A DNA stretch of 5,920 nt, from the NCBI GenBank assembly GCA_022706175.1, contig JAKJDB010000190.1, forward strand, positions 1-5,920, in the 5' to 3' direction. Below the pieces are notes generated by a model, which had not been told where the DNA came from, did no database searches, and worked only from the letters and a program-made list of their open reading frames with translations. Within the stretch, counting starts at the first letter, position 1. Each line of letters begins with the position of its first letter. The DNA is from Candidatus Zhuqueibacterota bacterium (GTDB lineage Bacteria > KSB1 > UBA2214). The translations under genes were made by a program, and so were the position numbers. Positions 1-5,920 of the stretch are shown in pieces.

Positions 1-524
1 ATGGCCGCCGGGTGGGTGTAATCGATAAAACCGCCGCGGCCTTTCCACCATTTCACCTGACGCCCGTTCGCTGCCAAGTAGCCGCTGTCTTGGGCCTGTT
101 GATAAAATCCGCTGCTGTTGCGACAGCGGGTATCGCGATTGCAGCTGTTGACCATGCAGGTCATCCACAACACCACGCGATAGCCCCGTTGCTGCAGGCC
201 ATCGAGCCAGCCGGCCATATCGGGATAGCGGAGCGAATCCGGGGTGAAATCGTTATAGCGCGTGCTCCACGGACTGTCCAGCAGAATCGTGCGAACCGGA
301 ATATCGTGCGCGGCGTAACCTGCCAGCAGCGAATCGACATAGCCGGCCTGATTGTGATCGTCCTCCCACAGCCACGGCTCCAAAGCCCAGGCCGGCGTCA
401 GCGGAGGCGCGGCCCGGTCCAAAAGACTGAACGGCAGACCCCAGACCGGATAAAGGATATAGATGCAGACGATCGCCGACAGGACGACGAGAGCCGATAA
501 AAATATTCTGACGAACTTGACCAA
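1..524 (-). CDS. Membrane-anchored GH31-like glycoside hydrolase, N-terminal part (3' end outside window)
   Basis: Seen: 174 codons are open from a TTG start at 524-522 to the left edge. The start is chosen because AGGAG lies 6 nt upstream and the protein then opens with a basic residue and a hydrophobic helix (about residues 5-27, MVKFVRIFLSALVVL...). This predicts a membrane anchor or uncleaved signal with the enzyme outside the cytoplasm. From about residue 44 the chain resembles the start of a GH31 TIM barrel: AWALEPWLWEDD (46-56), IPVRTILLDSPWS (75-87), GYRVVLWMTCMVN (114-126) and KWWKGRGGFIDYTHP (158-172). These match the order of early barrel strands in GH31 alpha-glucosidase/alpha-xylosidase relatives. 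The catalytic acids would lie beyond the window, so activity and substrate cannot be judged. Odd: the roughly 200-residue N-terminal beta-sandwich usual in GH31 is missing. It is the third gene of the run, 37 nt after the GH38 gene. Family assignment is fairly confident; specificity is unknown. Confidence 0.82.
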   Translation of the reverse strand, partial: MVKFVRIFLSALVVLSAIVCIYILYPVWGLPFSLLDRAAPPLTPAWALEPWLWEDDHNQAGYVDSLLAGYAAHDIPVRTILLDSPWSTRYNDFTPDSLRYPDMAGWLDGLQQRGYRVVLWMTCMVNSCNRDTRCRNSSGFYQQAQDSGYLAANGRQVKWWKGRGGFIDYTHPAA

Positions 525-530
525 GTCATG

Positions 531-535
531 CTCCT
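531..535 (-). promoter_or_regulatory. Ribosome binding site of the GH31-like gene
   Basis: On the minus strand AGGAG sits 6 nt before the TTG at 524-522. An ATG at 529-527 is only 1 nt from this AGGAG and opens a different frame with no recognisable protein. The site therefore decides in favour of the TTG start. It lies in the 37-nt gap after the upstream gene's stop (562-564), which fits translation from a shared mRNA. Confidence 0.7.
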
Positions 536-561
536 GGCAGAACCAGCCGCTGTGCCGACAC

Positions 562-3500
562 TCATCTCTGCGATCGGGCGGGCGTGCATTTGATGGTTTC
601 AATGGCATGATGGCCCACAGGCATCATAACCGAATGATCCGTTACCGTCAAGGCCTCCCCCTCCTCTTCGATGATGTTGGTCCGCTTGGCGCTCGCCAAC
701 GGCAAGAACAACCGGACGGCGGTTCGGCTGTCCTGGCCCTCCATGTCCACACAGCGCAGGATGATTCGATCGTCGTCCTCGCACTTTTTGAGCGTGGTCA
801 ACACTACATTGGCTGAGGAGAGTTCGCAAAAGCTCTCCATCTCGGGCAGGGACGCATCCGCAGCCGCCGGAGCAGACAACACAGGGGTCAATCGATGGTT
901 CGCCTGCACCGCCAGACGATATCCGTTGCTCCATCCCGGCGCATGGCTGAACAGGGAGAAATGGTAATGATGATCGCCTTCCTGAAGGTACCAGTTGCCG
1001 TTGGCATGACAACTTTTCCGTGAAGCCAGCAGCACCGGCTGCAAAACCGGACAGGCGTTTTGCGCGTCCGTGGGATCCACATAATCGCAGACGGCAACGC
1101 TGGAGCTCAGGGTGACGCCGAAACGGTCGTCACTGGCGCTGATGAAATTCTGCACTTCACGCGGATGAACGTCTTTGCAGGCTACGGAATAAGTCAATGA
1201 ACCATAGGCATGTCCGGCTGCGCCGGCTATCTCATCCTGGCCCACGGTGACCACCGCCATCGGCACCTCATAACTGACCTGGCCGCCGGTCATTTCCAAA
1301 GGCCAGGCCAGACGGAATTCTCGATAGGGCGTGCCGTCCCAATCGAGAAGAGACAGATCGCAATCGATCTGTTTACGATCGTTGAAAACGGTCAGCGTTT
1401 CAACAGCCGTGCAGCCGGACAGAGCGACGCGCAGGGTGAACTGCGTGCACACCGGGCCGTTGGCGCTTATTCGCCACACCGGCTGATGCCGGCTGGCCTG
1501 GTCGAATCCCTCCATGGTCGGCTGCTGCACATCGTTGAACTCGCCGGCGCCGTTGCCGACCGATTGCATGGTAAAGAGTTCAGCGCCCAGCAATCCGCCT
1601 TCGTGCAGGATCGCCTTCTGCAGCTGCTTGTCGAAAATCTGTCGAATGCCGCCCGGGCTCAGATAAATTTTATAAAACGGGTTCTCGTACACCTCTGTGT
1701 TTTCAGCCGTCCGCTTGACCACGGATTTGGTTGCCTCAGCCGAGGCCACATAATAGACGCGGTAGCCGACGCTGGGCACCTCTTTGGCGAAAAAGACGAT
1801 CCTCTCTTCGTCCAGCGGTTGGCCCGGTTCTGCGGCCAGGACTTGATGAAGGACCGTCACGCCATTTTGGTCCACAATACGATACGGGCCCTGGCGCCGG
1901 ATCGTACACCAGACCGGATCGCTTCGTTGCCATGAGAGCGCATTGAAAACCACGATCGGTTGTCCGAGCTTGCGGTTGAATCGGATGCGGCCGCTGATTT
2001 TGGCCGTTGCCGCTTGCAGCAACGTTTCACCCTCCCTGGCGGCGAAATCCAATTTACTGCGGAACAGCTGATCTGTGATCTGCCCCTGGTTGCCGCCCCA
2101 GCCGTGATCATCATAGATGGAGGCCGCCCAGGCTTTGTTCAACCGTTCTTCCGGATAGTCGTTGAAATGGCCGGCGAGCAGGCCTTCCACGGTGTGAAAG
2201 ATCTCTGCCGCCGGCAGCAGCACGCCGGCGGCGCGTTTGCTGGAGATGGCGCGATGGTGAGACGGTCCATGGATATAAAGCCATACGTTCGGCCGTTCCC
2301 CGCACAGAGTGTGCAGCTGCGCCGTGTCCACGTCGATGGCTTTAAAAAATTGTTCCGCCGTGCCATAGATCATCCGTGGCTCGAAAGAGCCGCTGTCGCC
2401 GGATTCCGCCAAGTCGTTCCAAACATCGATCAATTCAGTGAACGGACGCGGGCCGGTGGCATCGTTGGAATAGATCATCGCCAGAACAGGCGGCAGTTTT
2501 CTCTCGCGGTAATGCGCTTCCCATCCGGTCAATTCCTCGCGAAGGCCCATCACCGCCTGCATGGCCGGACGGTCGAGAATGGCCATGGGATTTCCATAAT
2601 GGCCTGGAGAAAAAACGAGCACGCTGCTGCCGTCCGGACTGCTCCAGCGGAACACGCCCTTTTCATGTCTGCTGATGAACAGATAGGGAATGCCGGCCTT
2701 GTGCAGGATCTGCTGCATTTGCAGCGAGCGCGCCGGCACGTCGGGATTCCAAGCCACGCGGGCATCGCACCCCGGCATGGTTTTCTTTATCCACTTGCGG
2801 CCCAGGTACACCTCACGGACCAGTTGCTCTCCCGAGAGCAGCGACTCATACGGCTGATTGTAGGTGGCGCCCCATTCAAAGCGTCCCGACTCGGTCAGCT
2901 GCTGCACCTCCTCCCTGCGCTCCGGATGGCGCTGCAGATATTCCATCAGGTTCATCATGCTTTCCATGCCGTAGCGAAACTCGCTGTTCTGGCGCATCAG
3001 GGTCAGTGCCGGTGTGATGACCTGCTCGTCGCGCTGTTCCATGCACTGGTCCGGGCTGTCCATCCAGGCGATATCCTGGTGGCTGGAACAGAGGAGCTGC
3101 ACCTGGCCGCCGCTAAAATAGTTGCGTTCATTCATACGGACCTCCAGGTATTTTTTCCTGATTTGGTCGATGGACGCCTTGGCCGATAAAGTCTCCGGCT
3201 CAAGTCCACGTTTGCGGCACGCCCGATCATACGCATTGATATAATTCGCGACCAATCTGCGCGCTTCATCGCCCTCGGGGAACTGCCAGATCTTGTCTTC
3301 GATCTCCAGCGCCATCTCCATTCGCAACGAGGCCTCGCTGAAATCGCGCTCCAGCAGCGGCCACAACGCATCAGGGTGATCGCGCAACAGAGAGAAATAA
3401 AACTCGAAATCGCCGTTGTGATTGGAGATTTTCAACAATAGATGATGGACGCCGCGGTTCAGAGCCAGCGATAAAATCTCCTGGTTCGGCCGGCACGAAC

Positions 3501-3993
3501 GGTGTTTATCGTTTCGCACCAGCAGGCCGCCGTTCAGCCAAACAGCGATGCCGTCGTCACTGCCCAGAAAAATCTGGAACGAGGTATCGTTTTGCACCGT
3601 GATCGTGCGATAGACGAATTGGACGGCGTTCGGCATCGGCGTCAGCACCGCGGTCATCCCATCACGCCATTCGGGATGTCTGGTCCAAGCAGGCCCTGAT
3701 CCGGCCGACGAAGATAAAGGGATCTTTGCCGTTGGATCAAATTCTTTAACGAATGGGGAATCGGCCGGCAACGGACCGCTGCTGTACCAATCGGACAGCC
3801 GCAGAGTGGGCGAGGAGGTGACCTTTTGCCTGAGCAACCGTAAGGACTGCCGGCTGGCCAGCATGCTCTCCCACCAGGTCTTTTTCCTGACGTAAACATC
3901 GGAGGAGGGGGCGGATAAAGTCAGACCGGCCAGAAGAAGGATCAGGGACATCCGGCACAGGCCGCCGACCATCCATTTCAGTGATTCTACCAC
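562..3993 (-). CDS. Secreted GH38-family alpha-mannosidase-like enzyme with N-terminal galactose-binding-like domain
   Basis: Complete gene, 1143 residues from a GTG start at 3993-3991, chosen for AAGGAG 6 nt upstream and an immediate Sec signal peptide (residues about 1-31, core MSLILLLAGLTLSAPSS, no lipobox). Domains: a beta-sandwich at about 112-205 with GSDDGIAVWLNGG and HHLLLKISNHNGDFEFYF, like galactose-binding or PA14-type modules; a helical linker; the GH38 catalytic domain at about 297-667; and the GH38 C-terminal beta domains from about 670 to the end. Family knowledge places the divalent metal on an HxD pair, the nucleophile Asp and a later His. Here these are seen as SSHQDIAWMD (H305, D307), WNPD (D418) and YDDHGWGGNQG (H630). 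All are present, so a retaining alpha-mannosidase-type exo-glycosidase acting outside the cytoplasm is likely. The nucleophile context WNPDVPAR differs from the common WxPDxFG. It lies 65 nt after another GH38-type gene and 37 nt before a GH31-like gene. The exact linkage or sugar is not inferable. Confidence 0.9.
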   Translation of the reverse strand: MVESLKWMVGGLCRMSLILLLAGLTLSAPSSDVYVRKKTWWESMLASRQSLRLLRQKVTSSPTLRLSDWYSSGPLPADSPFVKEFDPTAKIPLSSSAGSGPAWTRHPEWRDGMTAVLTPMPNAVQFVYRTITVQNDTSFQIFLGSDDGIAVWLNGGLLVRNDKHRSCRPNQEILSLALNRGVHHLLLKISNHNGDFEFYFSLLRDHPDALWPLLERDFSEASLRMEMALEIEDKIWQFPEGDEARRLVANYINAYDRACRKRGLEPETLSAKASIDQIRKKYLEVRMNERNYFSGGQVQLLCSSHQDIAWMDSPDQCMEQRDEQVITPALTLMRQNSEFRYGMESMMNLMEYLQRHPERREEVQQLTESGRFEWGATYNQPYESLLSGEQLVREVYLGRKWIKKTMPGCDARVAWNPDVPARSLQMQQILHKAGIPYLFISRHEKGVFRWSSPDGSSVLVFSPGHYGNPMAILDRPAMQAVMGLREELTGWEAHYRERKLPPVLAMIYSNDATGPRPFTELIDVWNDLAESGDSGSFEPRMIYGTAEQFFKAIDVDTAQLHTLCGERPNVWLYIHGPSHHRAISSKRAAGVLLPAAEIFHTVEGLLAGHFNDYPEERLNKAWAASIYDDHGWGGNQGQITDQLFRSKLDFAAREGETLLQAATAKISGRIRFNRKLGQPIVVFNALSWQRSDPVWCTIRRQGPYRIVDQNGVTVLHQVLAAEPGQPLDEERIVFFAKEVPSVGYRVYYVASAEATKSVVKRTAENTEVYENPFYKIYLSPGGIRQIFDKQLQKAILHEGGLLGAELFTMQSVGNGAGEFNDVQQPTMEGFDQASRHQPVWRISANGPVCTQFTLRVALSGCTAVETLTVFNDRKQIDCDLSLLDWDGTPYREFRLAWPLEMTGGQVSYEVPMAVVTVGQDEIAGAAGHAYGSLTYSVACKDVHPREVQNFISASDDRFGVTLSSSVAVCDYVDPTDAQNACPVLQPVLLASRKSCHANGNWYLQEGDHHYHFSLFSHAPGWSNGYRLAVQANHRLTPVLSAPAAADASLPEMESFCELSSANVVLTTLKKCEDDDRIILRCVDMEGQDSRTAVRLFLPLASAKRTNIIEEEGEALTVTDHSVMMPVGHHAIETIKCTPARSQR

Positions 3994-3999
3994 ACAACA

Positions 4000-4005
4000 C
4001 TCCTT
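4000..4005 (-). promoter_or_regulatory. Ribosome binding site of the GH38 enzyme gene
   Basis: On the minus strand AAGGAG lies 6 nt before the GTG at 3993-3991. It fixes the start of the 1143-residue protein. The same frame stays open upstream to a TTG at 4062-4060, which overlaps the previous gene's stop by 4 nt. That start would put 23 Cys-rich and charged residues ahead of the signal peptide and has no good ribosome binding site. The rest of the 65-nt gap shows no convincing promoter or terminator hairpin. Confidence 0.75.
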
Positions 4006-4058
4006 TTCACGAATCAACCAGCCCACTGCGCACGACCAACAAGGACATGGGGCCGGAC

Positions 4059-5920
4059 TCAAGGACGTTGCCTGAGCCGTTCTGCCGGAACGATCTGTTT
4101 GGGAACTCCTGGTCCGGCGTATCTGACCTGCAGCGATTGCTCGCCGTGATCTTCAAAATAATGCACGGTGATGGGATGCCATCCGGCGGCCAGTCCGATG
4201 AGACCGGCTTTTTCATCCGCGCCATGGGAGCCGTCGTTATCCACCACCTTCACATCGCCGATCCAAAGCGCGGATCCGTCGTCCGAGCGGGTATAAAAAG
4301 TGTAAAAGCCGTCGGCCGGTATGTTGATCATGGCGGTAAAGAGAACGGCGAAATGATCCTCGCGAACCTGATCCGGCAGGCTGAAATCGGCCAAGACCGC
4401 GGTGCGCATGGGGCTCAGCTGCGAAAAATTCGGCAGCCATTTCCACACGCCTTCGTAATAACTGCAACAGACGCCCGCATCCCCGTCGTACGCTGCAGCA
4501 GCCGGCCGCAGCGTCGACTGGAAAAACCGTTTCGAGGCGACCGGCCCGGCGTTGTTCCACGGATCGAACGCACACGCCTTGACCAGAGTGGTGCGGTCAA
4601 CGAAGAACGGGGCCTGGTAAAGCGCTGAGGTTGCCCCGGGTTCCGAACCATCCAGCGTATAGCGCACCTCTTTCTGCGACGGAGCGGCGTTCAGGGAGAT
4701 GAGCAGCTTGTCGACAAAGCAGAGGGCGTTCTCCGCAGAGACGATGGCGACCTGGTTGTCCGGGAACCGGTCGAACAAGGGCGACAGAGCGCGCGTGCCT
4801 CCGTTTTCTTCCCGGCTGCAGGTGACGGCGAAAACGACCACCTCTTCCTGTTTCGGCAGGGTGATGGAGCGGACACCATCAGGCAGGGGGAAATCATATC
4901 TGAACAGGTAACAGAATTTGTACGGCACATCGCCGTTGGGCGTATGCGCATGCGTGCCCACCCAGGCGATCCGGTCGTTCTTGATGAATCCCGGCGTGAG
5001 CGAAAAAGTCTCCACCTCAACGCCGTTGAGCCGGCCGATCTCAGACACGCTGCCATCGACCAGCCGGCTGTCCCATTGGCCGATGTTTCCACGAGAGCTC
5101 TGCACCTTCCATGGATGCGACTGCCCACCGACCAGCAGAGTGCATGAGACATCCTCCTTTCGGCCGGCGGCAAGCAGATGCACTCGGTTATAGTCTCCGG
5201 AGGGCAGCGTCAACGTCTGTCCTTGACACGCCAGCGCATTCAGAGAACCGGGGGCAGTGGAGCCCATTCGAAAAACCACCTCCTCGGCATGCACTGTGTC
5301 AGAGATCAGCTCGCTCGGAAAGCTGCCGCCGTGGCCGTCCAGATCGCCGTCGCTGCGGTCTTCGTTGGAGGAAAAGGCGTCCAGGTTGTAGGATAAAACC
5401 AGGGGCCGGCAAAGAGCGGGTTTGACCTTCTGAGGAGGAGCGGCAAGGCGGACAGCGATGGTCCTGAGCTGGTACGGCGCGAACTTGAGATGCAGCGCGC
5501 CCTGCTGCACATTCAATGGAGCGACAAAGGCCTCGCTGCCGTTCAGCTCACGAGCGGACTGAACCGGGGCAAAAAATTTCAGCACCGCCTGCTCTACGGG
5601 CCGGCCGCTGCTCTCACACAGACGCACGACCATTTCGTCGCTTGCCTCTGCCTGCTTGATCGCTTGAATGAGGATTTGGTCAGAGTTAAGGGAGGCGAAG
5701 GAAAGTTCATTCGCGCAACCGCTGTGACGACCGGCTAAGAAAGCGGTCAAAGGTTGATTCAAGCGGCCGGCTTGCTGCACCACCCCGCTCTGCTGCCAGG
5801 AACCGGCATGCCCCATCAGGCCGTAGGTCATGCGATGAAATCCCAGATCCTGAGCGGATTGGTCCTGGAATCCACTGGCGGTGGTGGGAGTGTGCACAAG
5901 GGTCAGACGCAGCGTGTGAT
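4059..5920 (-). CDS. GH38 alpha-mannosidase-type protein, C-terminal part with chitobiase C-terminal-like and PA14 domains (5' end outside window)
   Basis: The frame is open to the right edge; 619 complete codons lie in the window (residue 1 = His at 5918-5916). A GTG at 5897 is not the real start, because the reading continues upstream as HTLRLTLVHTP, a typical interior GH38 C-terminal strand. Residues about 1-158 match GH38 C-terminal beta domains: FHRMTYGLMGHAGSW (27-41), RLNQPL, then EMVVRLCESSGRPVE (95-109), PVQSARELN and PYQLRTIAVRL. Residues about 177-372 form a beta-rich domain beginning SSNEDRSDGDLDGHGGSFP, a module I have the impression follows GH38 in other bacteria, possibly carbohydrate-binding. 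Residues about 399-466 (VRYTLDGSEP, TLVKACAFDPW) resemble the chitobiase/beta-hexosaminidase C-terminal module. Residues about 487-604 are a PA14 domain (FYTFYTRSDDGSALWIGD, GWHPITVHYFEDHGEQSLQVRYAGPG), a likely sugar-binding module. The metal-binding catalytic domain would be upstream, outside the window, so activity is inferred only. It is the first visible gene of the run. Confidence 0.87.
   Translation of the reverse strand, partial: HTLRLTLVHTPTTASGFQDQSAQDLGFHRMTYGLMGHAGSWQQSGVVQQAGRLNQPLTAFLAGRHSGCANELSFASLNSDQILIQAIKQAEASDEMVVRLCESSGRPVEQAVLKFFAPVQSARELNGSEAFVAPLNVQQGALHLKFAPYQLRTIAVRLAAPPQKVKPALCRPLVLSYNLDAFSSNEDRSDGDLDGHGGSFPSELISDTVHAEEVVFRMGSTAPGSLNALACQGQTLTLPSGDYNRVHLLAAGRKEDVSCTLLVGGQSHPWKVQSSRGNIGQWDSRLVDGSVSEIGRLNGVEVETFSLTPGFIKNDRIAWVGTHAHTPNGDVPYKFCYLFRYDFPLPDGVRSITLPKQEEVVVFAVTCSREENGGTRALSPLFDRFPDNQVAIVSAENALCFVDKLLISLNAAPSQKEVRYTLDGSEPGATSALYQAPFFVDRTTLVKACAFDPWNNAGPVASKRFFQSTLRPAAAAYDGDAGVCCSYYEGVWKWLPNFSQLSPMRTAVLADFSLPDQVREDHFAVLFTAMINIPADGFYTFYTRSDDGSALWIGDVKVVDNDGSHGADEKAGLIGLAAGWHPITVHYFEDHGEQSLQVRYAGPGVPKQIVPAERLRQRP

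Noticed and set aside
12..500. Plus-strand open frame of 162 codons
   Set aside because: Antisense to the GH31-like barrel, which has clear family motifs on the minus strand.
525..561. Possible terminator between the GH38 and GH31-like genes
   Set aside because: The 37-nt gap shows no stable hairpin followed by a T run. It holds the ribosome binding site of the next gene.
1210..1935. Plus-strand open frame of 241 codons
   Set aside because: Antisense to the GH38 C-terminal domains. No ribosome binding site or domain pattern was seen and the composition is that of a shadow frame.
1960..3189. Plus-strand open frame of 409 codons antisense to the GH38 catalytic region
   Set aside because: It lies wholly inside a gene with intact GH38 motifs. 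Its translation is rich in His, Arg, Ala and Gln with no recognisable domain or pattern, as expected from the reverse complement of a G+C-rich coding sequence.
3994..4062. TTG start at 4062-4060 for the GH38 gene, overlapping the upstream stop by 4 nt (TTGA), suggesting translational coupling
   Set aside because: It would add 23 Cys-rich and charged residues before the signal peptide and has no good ribosome binding site, whereas the GTG at 3993 has AAGGAG at 6 nt and leads straight into the signal peptide.
3981..4628. Plus-strand open frame of 215 codons spanning the gap between the two GH38-type genes
   Set aside because: Mostly antisense to the PA14 region and the signal peptide. It has no recognisable domain and is explained as a shadow frame.
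5895..5897. GTG as the start of the right-hand gene
   Set aside because: The frame continues upstream to the window edge and encodes HTLRLTL, which fits an interior GH38 C-terminal strand. The GTG is therefore an internal Val codon.

Overview
The window holds three protein-coding genes, all on the minus strand and tightly packed, so it reads from right to left. It looks like part of a carbohydrate-degradation operon in a bacterium with fairly high G+C (roughly 55-60% by eye). Two start codons can be placed by clear AGGAG-type ribosome binding sites: one is GTG and the other TTG. The domain mix (GH38 enzymes with accessory PA14-like and chitobiase C-terminal-like modules, plus a secreted or membrane-anchored GH31-type enzyme) is typical of glycan-degrading lineages such as Planctomycetes, Bacteroidota/FCB relatives or related candidate phyla. 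I cannot assign a taxon from this sequence alone.

Right part (about 4059-5920): the 3' part of a large gene whose 5' end lies outside the window. It encodes the C-terminal beta domains of a GH38 alpha-mannosidase-type protein, then a beta-rich middle domain, a chitobiase C-terminal-like module and a C-terminal PA14 domain. Middle part (562-3993): a complete 1143-residue secreted GH38-type enzyme. It has a signal peptide, an N-terminal galactose-binding-like beta-sandwich, the GH38 catalytic domain with the expected metal ligands and nucleophile, and the GH38 C-terminal beta domains. Left part (1-524): the 5' end of a membrane-anchored GH31-like TIM-barrel protein that lacks the usual N-terminal beta-sandwich. 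It runs off the left edge.

The gaps between genes are 65 and 37 nt, with no terminator or promoter that I can recognise, so co-transcription is likely. Together the genes suggest periplasmic or cell-surface breakdown of an alpha-linked glycan: two different GH38 proteins would remove alpha-mannosyl-type residues and the GH31-like enzyme a second alpha-linked sugar. The substrate is not determined by the sequence. I saw no RNA genes, mobile elements, CRISPR arrays or notable repeats. The long plus-strand ORFs are antisense shadows.
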